From Chryseobacterium sp. Leaf405 (lineage in GTDB: Bacteria; Bacteroidota; Bacteroidia; Flavobacteriales; Weeksellaceae), in the NCBI RefSeq assembly GCF_001425355.1, contig NZ_LMQN01000001.1:558490-622489 (forward strand): a stretch of DNA of 64,000 nt. Reading direction: 5' to 3'. Of the stretch, positions 1 to 7,613 are shown piece after piece (position 1 is the first letter of the stretch; each line of letters starts with the position of its first letter). A model generated the notes under the pieces. That model searched no databases and was not told the origin of the DNA. It was given only the letters and a program-made list of their open reading frames with translations. Both the position numbers and the translations under genes were made by a program.

Positions 1-1481
1 GGGATTTTGTGCTCGTTGGCCGCTTCGATGCTGTCTTGGTCTTTTACACTTCCTCCCGGCTGAATAATAGCTGTAATTCCTTCTGCAGCACAGAAATCCA
101 CTACATCACGGAAAGGGAAAAACGCATCAGAAGCTAATACCAAATCTCCTGTGAATTTTTCTTTAGCTCTTTCAATCGCCTGTTGAGTTGCCCAGATTCT
201 ATTTACCTGTCCGCCTCCGATTCCGAAAGCCTGAATCCCGTTGGAAACAACAATAGCATTAGATTTCACGTATTTTACCACTCTCTGAGAGAACAATAAA
301 GCTTTTCTCTGCTCTTCTGTAGGTTGCGTTTCAGTTACAACTTTAATATCATCAGAGAAGATACTGTCGTTGTCCTGAACTAAAATTCCGCCATCAACCT
401 TCACCCAAGTTTGTTTGTCAGAAACAGGGTTTACGATTTTTATAATTCTTACATTCTTTTTCTTTCTTAAAATTTCCAGAGCTTCTTCGTCAAACTCAGG
501 AGCCATTACGATTTCAAGGAAAGTTTTGTTCAATTCTTCCGCTGTTGCTGCATCGATTTTGTAGTTCATTGCAACAATTCCGCCAAAGATTGAAACCGGA
601 TCACACTCGAAAGTTTTCTGATACGTTTCCAGTGCTGAAGTTCCGATCGCCACGCCACAAGGTGTAGAGTGTTTTACTGCGCAACAAGCCATTTCTTCTT
701 TGAATTCAGTCACCACTTTCCAGCAAAGATCCATATCACGAAGGTTATTGAAAGACAATTCTTTACCTCCCAATTGTTCGAAATCTTTCATGGCACCGTT
801 TTCAAAAGTAGAAACATAGTAAGCCGCCGTCTGATGAGGATTTTCACCGTATCTAAGGTCAGAAACCTTTTTATAAGAAGCACTTAAATACGTCGGATAA
901 TCCTCTTCTAAAAGCATTCTTGAAATCGCTGCATCATAAGCAGAAGTTAAGTTGAATACTTTTCCTGCAAGCTTTTTACGCGTCTCGATATACGTGTCAC
1001 CGTTTTGCTCCATTTCGATTTTTACCTTTGTGTAATCTTCAACATCAGTAATTACTGTTACAGAATCAAAGTTTTTAGCAGCAGAACGAAGCATTGAAGG
1101 ACCTCCGATATCGATGAATTCTACCTTTTCGTGAAGAGAAATGTCTTTGTTTACATTTTCAAAGAAAGGGTAAAGATTTACGATTACCATGTCGATCAGA
1201 TCAATTCCGTGTTCCTCAACCGTTTTCATGTGTTCTTCGCTTGAACGAACTGCCAACAATCCACCATGAACTTTCGGGTGCAAAGTCTTCACTCTTCCGT
1301 CCAACATCTCAGGGAAATTGGTCACCTCATCAATCTGAATGGGATTTAAACCAGCGTCTTTCAAATGTTTGAAGGTCCCTCCTGTAGAAATTAATTCATA
1401 ATTTTGGGCTTCCAAAAACTGTGCGAATTCGATCAATCCGCTTTTGTCTGAAACACTGATTAAAACTCTTTTTTTGCTCAT
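1..1481 (-). CDS. purH: Bifunctional AICAR formyltransferase / IMP cyclohydrolase PurH (3' end cut by window edge)
   Basis: Catalyses the last two steps of de novo IMP synthesis: formylation of AICAR, then ring closure. The start ATG is at 1481 (protein begins [15 protein letters not shown]). About 493 codons are visible, so only a short C-terminal tail is missing compared with the usual length of about 505-515. The N-terminal MGS-like cyclohydrolase domain carries STGGTFKHL and the TLHPKVHGG motif. The transformylase domain carries [10 protein letters not shown], whose Lys-His pair is catalytic in this family, and later [10 protein letters not shown]. It lies downstream of purM and purN on the same strand but is separated from purN by a 386-base gap full of dispersed repeats, so co-transcription is uncertain. 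Confidence 0.97.
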   Translation of the reverse strand, partial: MSKKRVLISVSDKSGLIEFAQFLEAQNYELISTGGTFKHLKDAGLNPIQIDEVTNFPEMLDGRVKTLHPKVHGGLLAVRSSEEHMKTVEEHGIDLIDMVIVNLYPFFENVNKDISLHEKVEFIDIGGPSMLRSAAKNFDSVTVITDVEDYTKVKIEMEQNGDTYIETRKKLAGKVFNLTSAYDAAISRMLLEEDYPTYLSASYKKVSDLRYGENPHQTAAYYVSTFENGAMKDFEQLGGKELSFNNLRDMDLCWKVVTEFKEEMACCAVKHSTPCGVAIGTSALETYQKTFECDPVSIFGGIVAMNYKIDAATAEELNKTFLEIVMAPEFDEEALEILRKKKNVRIIKIVNPVSDKQTWVKVDGGILVQDNDSIFSDDIKVVTETQPTEEQRKALLFSQRVVKYVKSNAIVVSNGIQAFGIGGGQVNRIWATQQAIERAKEKFTGDLVLASDAFFPFRDVVDFCAAEGITAIIQPGGSVKDQDSIEAANEHKI

Positions 1482-1620
1482 TTTACTTTCGATTTTTTAC
1501 TTTTTACAGCTATTTCAAACTGTAGACCGGTTCTTTCACCTCCGATCTTACTTTTTATTTTACTTAGATTTTTCAAATTTTTCGAAATAATTAAAATCTA
1601 AATGTGTTTTTTACATTCTA

Positions 1621-1672
1621 TTTGTCATATTGAAAGCATCTTAACTATACTTAGATTCTACGGAATGACAAA
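1621..1672. repeat. Inverted-repeat element (REP-like)
   Basis: Eight-base arms TTTGTCAT (1621-1628) and ATGACAAA (1665-1672) bracket about 36 bases. The right part read on the minus strand, TTTGTCATTCCGTAGAATCT, resembles the TGTCATT... intergenic elements found in many flavobacterial genomes. That resemblance is from memory and was not searched. Confidence 0.5.
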
Positions 1673-1684
1673 CTGTTATTTTTA

Positions 1685-1852
1685 ACGCAAAGGGCGCTAA
1701 GTTTTTTTAAATTTCTTGCCGAATATTTTTGTTCGCAAAGGCGTTTCACTCAGCAAAGGGTTGATGTATTTAATGCTTTATCTTTTTTAACCACCCTGTC
1801 AAAATTCTTCCTGAATTTTTGCCACCCCTCCGAAAGAAGAGAGTTTTGTACC
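1685..1852 (+). repeat. Composite dispersed repeat, copy 1
   Basis: Starts with ACGCAAAGGGCGCTAAG and a T-tract, continues through GCCGAATATT, has about 60 extra bases with further GCAAAGG units, and ends with CCACCCTGTC, a small AAAATTC/GAATTTT hairpin and CCACCCCTCC. The order and sequence of the blocks match copy 2 at 4304-4403 in the same orientation, except for the internal 60-base insertion. Confidence 0.7.
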
Positions 1853-1867
1853 TGTAATAACTTTTGT

Positions 1868-2434
1868 TTAATTATTATTCAATACTTTATTGATTGCTTT
1901 TGGGAAAATTTCATATTCAATTAAATGAACTTTTTCTGCCAAGGTTTCGGGAGTATCGTTTTCTGTGACTTCGAATGATTTCTGAAGAATAGCTTCCCCT
2001 TCGTCGATTCCTGAAGTGACGAAATGTACCGTTGCTCCGCTTTCTTTTTCTTTAGCTTCAATCACAGCATTATGAACATGATGTCCCCACATTCCTTTTC
2101 CTCCGTATTTTGGAAGTAACGCCGGATGAATATTGATTATTTTTCCTTTCCAGTTTTCACAAGACTCAGGTTTTAGAATAGATAAAAATCCTGCCAGTAC
2201 AATTAAATCTGTGTTTTGCGGGATGATTTTAGTCAATTCGCTGCTGAAATTTTTTCCTCTCGGAATCAGAGCGCTTTCTATGTTATGATTTTTTGCTCTC
2301 TCCAGTCCGTAACATTCTCTGTCAGCAACCACTAAAGATACTTTTGCATTCTGGATTTCTCCGTTATCAATCGTATCAATAATTCGCTGAAGATTGCTTC
2401 CTGAACCTGAAACGAGTACAACAATGTTTTTCAT
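1868..2434 (-). CDS. purN: Phosphoribosylglycinamide formyltransferase PurN
   Basis: Transfers the formyl group of 10-formyl-THF to GAR, step three of purine synthesis. The 188 residues are the usual length for the family. The N-terminal SGSGSNLQ loop binds the substrate phosphate. INIHPALLPKYGG contains the catalytic Asn/His region, and GATVHFVTSGIDEG supplies the C-terminal acidic residue. It follows purM on the same strand after 71 bases that contain a heptad repeat, so the two are probably co-transcribed. Confidence 0.96.
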   Translation of the reverse strand: MKNIVVLVSGSGSNLQRIIDTIDNGEIQNAKVSLVVADRECYGLERAKNHNIESALIPRGKNFSSELTKIIPQNTDLIVLAGFLSILKPESCENWKGKIINIHPALLPKYGGKGMWGHHVHNAVIEAKEKESGATVHFVTSGIDEGEAILQKSFEVTENDTPETLAEKVHLIEYEIFPKAINKVLNNN

Positions 2435-2437
2435 TAA

Positions 2438-2470
2438 TTAGAAGTTAGAAGTTAGAAGCTAGAAATTAGT
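2438..2470. repeat. Short tandem heptad repeat TTAGAAG
   Basis: Three perfect TTAGAAG units (2438-2444, 2445-2451, 2452-2458) are followed by a diverged CTAGAAA and TTAG. They lie in the purM-purN gap, directly upstream of the purN start. Confidence 0.75.
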
Positions 2471-2505
2471 TTAACCCAAATCTCTAATACTAAATTCTAT
2501 TTTAT

Positions 2506-3498
2506 TTAAAATTTCAAATCAATTTTTTCGCTTCCTTCTGTGATTTCTCCGATTTCGTAAGCATCATCCAAAAGGTGCAATACCTTTTCTGCGTGTTCTG
2601 CATCTACAACAACGATCATCCCAACACCCATGTTGAACGTTCCGAACATTTCTTCGTGCGCTACACCACCTCTTTTTTCCAATTCTACCATGATCGTTGG
2701 AATTTTGATTTTTGAAGCGTCGATTGAAGCACAGAGTCCATCACCGATAATTCTTGGGATATTCTCATATAAACCTCCTCCAGTGATGTGAGCAATACCT
2801 GCAACTTCTACTTCTTCGATTACTTTATGAATATCTTTATAATACAATCTTGTAGGAACTAAAAGTGTTTCGTACAAAGGTTTTCCTTCGAATTCCTCGT
2901 TGAAATCAGGGAACACTTTTCTTACCAGAGAAAATCCATTCGAGTGGAATCCTGAACTTGGAAGAGCGATAATTTTATTCCCCGGTTTGATTTTAGAACC
3001 ATCGATAATCTGATCTTTTTCAACAATCCCTACACAGAATCCTGCAACATCATAATCTCCTGGCTGATACATTCCCGGCATTTCTGCAGTTTCCCCACCT
3101 ATTAATGCGCAGTTGTTGTCTTTACAGGCCGCTACCATTCCAAGAACGATTTCAGCAGCAATTTCAGAATCTAATTTTCCACAAGCTAAATAATCAAGGA
3201 AAAATAACGGTTTTGCCCCGTGACAAAGGATATCGTTGGCACACATTGCAAAACAGTCTACACCGATAGAATCATATCTTTTTGAGTCTAAAGCTACTTT
3301 CAGCTTCGTTCCCACTCCATCCGTTCCTGAAACCAAAACAGGATTTTTGTACCCTCCGATTTCGTAGAAAGCCCCAAAACTTCCCAAATGATTCAATACA
3401 TTGGAATTGTGAGTTTCGCCAACCGCTTTCTTGATCTTGTCAACGGTTTTGTATCCTTCTTCTTTGTCTACTCCTGCTGATTTGTACGTGTTGCTCAT
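2506..3498 (-). CDS. purM: Phosphoribosylformylglycinamidine cyclo-ligase (AIR synthetase) PurM
   Basis: ATP-dependent ring closure of FGAM to AIR, step five of purine synthesis; a cytosolic homodimer in characterised members. The protein has 330 residues with SGTDGVGTKL, the GVDCFAMCANDIL segment and IGGETAEMPGMY, all signatures of the PurM/PurL ATP-binding fold. It starts at MSNTYKSAGVDKEEG and heads the purM-purN run. A -7 motif (3534-3541) lies 35 bases upstream. A rho-independent terminator (3548-3579) and a stronger promoter further upstream (3676-3706) make attenuation possible. Confidence 0.97.
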   Translation of the reverse strand: MSNTYKSAGVDKEEGYKTVDKIKKAVGETHNSNVLNHLGSFGAFYEIGGYKNPVLVSGTDGVGTKLKVALDSKRYDSIGVDCFAMCANDILCHGAKPLFFLDYLACGKLDSEIAAEIVLGMVAACKDNNCALIGGETAEMPGMYQPGDYDVAGFCVGIVEKDQIIDGSKIKPGNKIIALPSSGFHSNGFSLVRKVFPDFNEEFEGKPLYETLLVPTRLYYKDIHKVIEEVEVAGIAHITGGGLYENIPRIIGDGLCASIDASKIKIPTIMVELEKRGGVAHEEMFGTFNMGVGMIVVVDAEHAEKVLHLLDDAYEIGEITEGSEKIDLKF

Positions 3499-3533
3499 GT
3501 TTACTTTTAGAAATTTATTTCAAACTTTTTATT

Positions 3534-3541
3534 CAAATTTA
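3534..3541 (-). promoter_or_regulatory. -7 promoter motif for purM
   Basis: On the minus strand this reads TAAATTTG, matching TAnnTTTG. No good -33 TTTG lies 19-21 bases upstream, so the promoter may be weak. Confidence 0.45.
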
Positions 3542-3547
3542 GAAAAC

Positions 3548-3579
3548 AAAAAAGCCGACAATCTTAGTAGATTATCGGC
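3548..3579 (-). terminator. Rho-independent terminator directly upstream of purM
   Basis: A ten-pair stem with one mismatch (3554-3563 with 3570-3579) is followed on the minus strand by six T. It ends the small unit 3587-3661 and could also act as an attenuator for purM. Confidence 0.8.
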
Positions 3580-3586
3580 CGTTATT

Positions 3587-3661
3587 TTATCTCAGAATTT
3601 CAGAGTCCACAATATTCCCTTTCTCGGAGAAACATTCTTTAAAAGTGGTCTGAATTTTCAT
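3587..3661 (-). CDS. Possible 24-residue small protein or leader peptide
   Basis: The ATG at 3661 opens a 24-codon frame (MKIQTTFKECFSEKG then NIVDSEILR) ending in TAA. It is framed by a full-consensus promoter (TTTG-N19-TATCTTTG, 3676-3706) about 14 bases upstream of the ATG and by a terminator 8 bases after the stop. The peptide is hydrophilic, has one Cys and no membrane segment, and I do not recognise it. It could be a small-protein gene, the coding part of a roughly 120-nt sRNA, or a leader peptide for purM. The frame is short enough to arise by chance; its placement is the main support. Confidence 0.4.
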   Translation of the reverse strand: MKIQTTFKECFSEKGNIVDSEILR

Positions 3662-3675
3662 CTTTTTTCTTTTTG

Positions 3676-3706
3676 CAAAGATATTAATTTTATATTAATT
3701 TTCAAA
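3676..3706 (-). promoter_or_regulatory. Full-consensus promoter for the small unit upstream of purM
   Basis: The -33 TTTG (3703-3706) is separated by exactly 19 bases from the -7 TATCTTTG (3676-3683) on the minus strand, which is the Bacteroidetes consensus. It begins just after the FMN reductase stop codon. Confidence 0.75.
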
Positions 3707-3707
3707 C

Positions 3708-4259
3708 CTATTTTTCAAGGATAGATTCGATAGCCGAAATTTTCTGAATTTTCTCTTTTAATTCGCTGTTTTTCTCTTCATTAGAAATTTTGTTTGATTC
3801 TTTATCAAAATTATCATTGAAGAAAGGAAGGGTAAAAGTATCAATAATGTTTCCTCCATGTGATGGGAAACGTTTTTCTGCCGCTTCCAAAACGCCCAAT
3901 CCACCTCTTCCTCCCGGAGCTGTAGCCATCAACAACATCGGAACTTCGTTCCATACTGATCTGGGCTTTATTCTTGAAGTCCAGTCAAACACATTTTTGA
4001 ATGCCGTTGAATATGTTCCGTTATGCTCAGATAAAGAAACTAAAAGTACGTCTGCCGCGTCTATTTTCGCCGCAAAATCTACTGCTTCCTGCGGAATTCC
4101 GCTTTCTACTTCTCTTTGATGTTTGTAGATTGGCATTTCAAAATCGTTCATATCAACGATTTCTACTTCTGCATTTTCAATTAATGAAGCTGCGTAAGAA
4201 ACTAATAATTTATTGATCGATGTATCGGAGTTACTTCCTGCTACTGCTAAAATTTTCAT
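3708..4259 (-). CDS. NADPH-dependent FMN reductase family protein
   Basis: A flavodoxin-fold oxidoreductase of the NADPH-dependent FMN reductase/azoreductase type that would reduce flavin or quinones in the cytosol; the natural substrate cannot be read from sequence. The N-terminal AGSNSDTSINKLL is the FMN phosphate loop. SLSEHNGTYSTAFKNVFDW and ATAPGGRGG are the two other flavin-contacting loops of the family. Its 183 residues are typical. It stands alone between a repeat-bearing 5' region and the small promoter/terminator unit before purM. Confidence 0.88.
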   Translation of the reverse strand: MKILAVAGSNSDTSINKLLVSYAASLIENAEVEIVDMNDFEMPIYKHQREVESGIPQEAVDFAAKIDAADVLLVSLSEHNGTYSTAFKNVFDWTSRIKPRSVWNEVPMLLMATAPGGRGGLGVLEAAEKRFPSHGGNIIDTFTLPFFNDNFDKESNKISNEEKNSELKEKIQKISAIESILEK

Positions 4260-4303
4260 TGTATATTATCTGTTTTAAAGTAAATTTATGTTCTTAATTA
4301 TTT

Positions 4304-4403
4304 ATGCAAAGGTCGGGAAGTTTTTTTATTAATCCGAATATTTCAACCACCCCTTCAAAAATTCTTTGAATTTTCGCCACCCCTCCAGAGCAGGGGAATT
4401 TTT
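4304..4403 (+). repeat. Composite dispersed repeat, copy 2
   Basis: ATGCAAAGGTCGGGAAG, a T-tract, ATCCGAATATT, then CCACCCCTTC, an AAAATTC/GAATTTT hairpin and CCACCCCTCC. The last block forms a CCCCT/AGGGG hairpin (about 4380-4396). It aligns block by block with 1685-1852 and lies between the pirin gene end and the FMN reductase start. Confidence 0.7.
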
Positions 4404-4433
4404 ACTGTGCGAAATTATTTTTTAATTTTTTAA

Positions 4434-5162
4434 TTATCTTAAATATGAGGGCAATTCCATCGGAACTTCCATTAATAGGATTCCTGTGTCTTCTAATGCT
4501 TCAATATTGAAACTTTGAGTGTCCCAGATTCCTAAACCGTCTCTTTCATTTAAAATTCTGTCGCCCACTTTTGCACTTCCTTTTAATACAAAAGCATAAA
4601 CGCCATTTCCTTTTTTATTAAGTGTATAATTTTTGCCGTTTCCTTTCGTAAAATTGGCTAAATTAAACCACGCATCCTGATGAATCCAAACACCGTCGTC
4701 ATTTTTATTCGGCGATAAAATTTGCTGGAATCCGTTGATTTTTTTACCTTCTTTGATACTTTTCTGATCATATCTTGGTTCAACATCAACTTCTTTTGGA
4801 AAAATCCAAATCTGTAAGAATTTTACTTCCTCATCTTTATTTTTGTTGTATTCGCTGTGCTGAACTCCTGTTCCGGCACTCATCACCTGAATTTCTCCTT
4901 TTTTAATAACAGCAGTTGTTCCCATAGAATCTTTATGTTCCAGATCGCCTTCCAACGGAATGGAGATAATTTCCATGTTTTTGTGAGGATGTGTTCCAAA
5001 TCCCATTCCCTGGTAAACGGTATCGTCATTTAACACTCTTAACACTCCGAAATGTGTTCTGTCATTGTTCTGATAATTGGCAAAACTGAATGTATGGTAA
5101 GAATTCAGCCAACCGTGGTTCGCATGACCTCTTGTATCTGCTTTATGATATACTGTTTTCAT
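4434..5162 (-). CDS. Pirin family protein (bicupin)
   Basis: Bicupin metal-binding protein; bacterial homologues such as YhaK and YhhW act as redox sensors or quercetinases, and the role here is unknown. The N-terminal cupin shows THPHKNMEIISIPLEG and MSAGTGVQHSEYN, giving the His-x-His...His-x-Glu metal site. The C-terminal half is a second cupin without these residues. The 242 residues match the longer pirin class. A -7 motif lies 19 bases upstream of the ATG. Confidence 0.92.
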   Translation of the reverse strand: MKTVYHKADTRGHANHGWLNSYHTFSFANYQNNDRTHFGVLRVLNDDTVYQGMGFGTHPHKNMEIISIPLEGDLEHKDSMGTTAVIKKGEIQVMSAGTGVQHSEYNKNKDEEVKFLQIWIFPKEVDVEPRYDQKSIKEGKKINGFQQILSPNKNDDGVWIHQDAWFNLANFTKGNGKNYTLNKKGNGVYAFVLKGSAKVGDRILNERDGLGIWDTQSFNIEALEDTGILLMEVPMELPSYLR

Positions 5163-5181
5163 ATTGTGATTATTTATGGTA

Positions 5182-5189
5182 CAAATGTA
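5182..5189 (-). promoter_or_regulatory. -7 promoter motif for the pirin gene
   Basis: The minus strand reads TACATTTG, a TAnnTTTG match. Confidence 0.5.
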
Positions 5190-5284
5190 CGGTGGTGGGA
5201 TCGGAAAAATGTTGATGTAAGGTAAGAAAGGGTTTTATAGGAACTTAGAACATAAAAAGACTAATATTCAATTTAAACCAACTT

Positions 5285-5779
5285 CTACTTTTTAAAAATT
5301 ATAGTTGTATGACCTTCATTATAAGCTCTTGATTCTATATTTAACTTATTCAAAAGAGTTTCCGCATTGGTTCTTATGTCTTTCCATATTTCATTGGTAT
5401 CTAATATTTCCCAATCCCAAAGCTCTCCAGGAATTTCATCGACTTTCTTTTTAAAATTCAGAAGTTCTTCTTTAAAACTTTCATCAATCAATCTATTTCT
5501 GAAAACAGTTTCAAAAAGAACGGGTAAAAATGCGTAATCAAGCTCTTCATACAATTCTGCTAATGGATCTATTAAAACAGGAACCATTTTAAACAATTCC
5601 TTCGTATCGTAGGTATGGAGAATCAATGAATTGATGATATTTGTATAATAAAACTTCACATGATTATCATGTTCTTCTCGTTCAATTTCTATGAACTCTG
5701 AATCATTGATTTCTTCAAAATTCTCAGAATTTTATTTTTCTACTTTTATTTTAAACAAGTTACCAAAATTGATTTTCAT
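5285..5779 (-). pseudogene. Small unknown gene interrupted by one in-frame stop
   Basis: A plausible ATG at 5779 opens MKINFGNLFKIKVEK, then meets TAA at 5732-5734. The same frame continues without further stops through NSENFEEINDSEFIEIEREE and on to a natural stop at 5285, about 164 codons in all. The first start after the stop is the GTG at 5659, which gives a 124-residue acidic protein rich in Leu, Glu and Trp (GELWDWEIL). One substitution would restore the full frame, so this is either a recent pseudogene, a sequencing error, or a gene that really starts at the GTG. The family is not recognised; the size and composition recall orphan immunity proteins, which is only an impression. Confidence 0.55.
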
Positions 5780-5845
5780 ACTATTTAATGTCCAATAAAG
5801 TTAAGAATAAGATATTTAAATGAGATTATAAGTTTTGACCCAATT

Positions 5846-5868
5846 TAAAAAAGCGGACTAAAGTCCGC
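5846..5868 (-). terminator. Terminator of the NTF2-like gene
   Basis: GCGGACT/AGTCCGC hairpin (5853-5868) with a T-tract following on the minus strand. Confidence 0.85.
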
Positions 5869-5902
5869 TCCTATTGATGATTTTATTCAATTTAATGAAA
5901 TT

Positions 5903-6433
5903 CTATTTTGTAGAAGTTTTTAACTGTTGCAACAAAACATCTTCTATTGCAGTTTTCTCAGCAACAACTTTATCTACAACTTCATTAGGCACAGTTACGG
6001 ATAAAACATATTGCTTTATCTTCCATTGTCCGTTTATTTTTTCGAGAACTCCCGAACCTCGGCAGATTTTCATCTGAGTATCCAGCAATTCATCAAACCA
6101 AGCCATTTTTCCGTCTCTGCTGAAATAAACATTTCTTTTTAAAGAGGTGAAGTCCCAGGTTTTCTTTTTGTCAAAGTGAGGTTTTGCCCAGGTTTTAAAT
6201 TCCTGCTTATTCCATACTTCTGTAGCATCAGTGCCAATAAAAGTAGATTCATCCGCAAAAAAACTGAAGTATTTCTCAAATTCCGCATTTGCTGCAGCCA
6301 CATTAAAATCATCGAGCATTTTTGAAATTGCTACCTTTTCATTTGCAAATTTCGATGTTTTTGATTGCGCTGAAAGATTCGCAAAGGAAAAAAGAAATAT
6401 CACAAAAGTGAAGAATAGTTTTATCGTTTTCAT
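5903..6433 (-). CDS. Secreted NTF2/SnoaL-like (DUF4440-type) protein
   Basis: 176 residues with a clear N-terminal signal peptide (MKTIKLFFTFVIFLFSFANLSAQ), so exported. The mature part looks like an NTF2/SnoaL cone fold: an N-terminal helix (EKVAISKMLDDFNVAAANAEFEKYFSFF), ADESTFIGTDATEVW, then strands ending in GSGVLEKINGQWKIKQYVLS, the usual DUF4440 closing motif. Function is unknown; the fold is used for small-molecule binding or catalysis. It is followed by its own terminator and appears monocistronic. Confidence 0.75.
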   Translation of the reverse strand: MKTIKLFFTFVIFLFSFANLSAQSKTSKFANEKVAISKMLDDFNVAAANAEFEKYFSFFADESTFIGTDATEVWNKQEFKTWAKPHFDKKKTWDFTSLKRNVYFSRDGKMAWFDELLDTQMKICRGSGVLEKINGQWKIKQYVLSVTVPNEVVDKVVAEKTAIEDVLLQQLKTSTK

Positions 6434-6463
6434 AGGTCTAATTTTCTTTAAATATAATTAAAT

Positions 6464-7459
6464 TTAAGCTTCAACAACTTCGCTGCGTTTTGCAATTCTA
6501 TTTGCCAGCCAACTTACATAAAATAACTGGAAACTGTGATAAACCATTACCGGAAGCAGAAACAAGACTTTTTGATCATCCGGAATTCCTAAAACGAGTA
6601 GAAATAAACTGCCGTGAACGAGTGATTTTTTGGAACCGCAAAACGTTGTTGTGATGACATCTTTCGGTTTAAAATTCATTTTTTCAGCAATAAATTTTAA
6701 AATATAATAAGTCGCAAAAAATAGAAATATAACACTGAATGCCAAAGCTACAAACACATACGATGGAACGGCAGCGAAGATATTTTCAATAAATGCGGTA
6801 GAAAAACTTTCGTACACAATCAATAAAATGATCAATCTGTCAAATTCTGAAATTACATTAGAATATTTTGTCACCCATTTTTTGAAAAATGGATTCAGCA
6901 AAACGCCTAAAATAATGGGAAGTAAAACTTTTAATAGTAGCTGTTCAATAATCTCCGTTTGATTTCCACCTTCACCATTTGAAGTCAGAAAAAAACTCAT
7001 CAGAAGCGGCGTCATCACAATTCCTATAATTCCTGATATCGATGCATTAAAAATTGCGGAAGTCACATTCCCTTTTGCAATCGAAACCATGACCACCGAT
7101 GAAGAAACCGTTGATGGTAAGCTTGCCAGGAAAAAGACCGAAAGCCAGATATTGTAATACTCGGAATCTTTAATGAAAGGATAAAAAGACAATGCCAGTA
7201 AAGGAAAAATGATAAAAGTTCCGGACTGAATCAGCAGATGTAATTTCCAGTTGGATACATCTTTTGCGACTTCTTTCAAATTCAGTTTTAAACCATACAA
7301 AAGGAAAATCCCTGCAATTCCCCAATCGATAAAACCCGAAAGATTAAAATACTGATTATAAGATTCGTAAAAAGGAATCAGCTTTGCCATGAAAACCATC
7401 CCGATGAGCAAGAAAAGAAAAATGTTTTGCTTGCTAAAAAGTGTTTTAATCAACTTCAT
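6464..7459 (-). CDS. SBF-like bile acid:sodium symporter family transporter (YfeH type)
   Basis: Inner-membrane protein with about ten hydrophobic segments, of the SBF-like (DUF4137/SLC10A7-like) family; the transported solute is unknown. I start it at the ATG at 7459 (MKLIKTLFSKQNIFL). The longer frame to 7558 would cover the terminator at 7493-7521 and the -7 motif at 7479-7486. The central SLPSTVSSSVVMVSIAKGN and TTTFCGSKKSLVHGSL segments are the discontinuous-helix regions typical of the family. It has 331 residues, the usual length. Confidence 0.88.
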   Translation of the reverse strand: MKLIKTLFSKQNIFLFLLIGMVFMAKLIPFYESYNQYFNLSGFIDWGIAGIFLLYGLKLNLKEVAKDVSNWKLHLLIQSGTFIIFPLLALSFYPFIKDSEYYNIWLSVFFLASLPSTVSSSVVMVSIAKGNVTSAIFNASISGIIGIVMTPLLMSFFLTSNGEGGNQTEIIEQLLLKVLLPIILGVLLNPFFKKWVTKYSNVISEFDRLIILLIVYESFSTAFIENIFAAVPSYVFVALAFSVIFLFFATYYILKFIAEKMNFKPKDVITTTFCGSKKSLVHGSLFLLVLGIPDDQKVLFLLPVMVYHSFQLFYVSWLANRIAKRSEVVEA

Positions 7460-7478
7460 TGTATAAAATTTAATGTTA

Positions 7479-7486
7479 CAAAGGTA
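7479..7486 (-). promoter_or_regulatory. -7 promoter motif for the SBF-like transporter
   Basis: The minus strand reads TACCTTTG, 19 bases before the chosen ATG. It supports the shorter start. Confidence 0.55.
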
Positions 7487-7492
7487 AGGCAC

Positions 7493-7521
7493 AAAAAATT
7501 GTCGAAGGAAAAACCTCCGAC
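7493..7521 (-). terminator. Terminator of the GH97 gene
   Basis: GTCGGAGG/CCTTCGAC stem (7501-7508 with 7514-7521, one G-U pair), then AATTTTTT on the minus strand. Confidence 0.75.
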
Positions 7522-7613
7522 AAGTATATATGACTGTTATCAGCTTTAAAAGCAGCAAACAGCTTCCTCAAGTTGGTTTACGATTTTTTCAATTTTTCAC
7601 AAATTTGACAAGC

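Larger units (their letters stand above)
1482..1867. other. 386-base non-coding gap purN-purH, filled with dispersed repeats
   Basis: No credible gene is present. Reading from purH outwards, it holds an inverted-repeat element with TTTGTCAT/ATGACAAA arms (1621-1672), then a composite repeat with CGCAAAG units and a CCACCC...CCACCCCTCC core (1685-1852). No -7 promoter motif for purH was found here. Confidence 0.7.

Noticed and set aside
1724..1731. TATTTTTG on the plus strand as a promoter
   Set aside because: It lies inside repeat copy 1 and points into the 3' end of purN with no plus-strand gene, so it is probably a chance match in AT-rich DNA.
2438..2470. Heptad repeat as a possible CRISPR or phase-variable tract
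   Set aside because: The units are adjacent without spacers and only three are perfect. They lie between genes rather than inside a coding frame.
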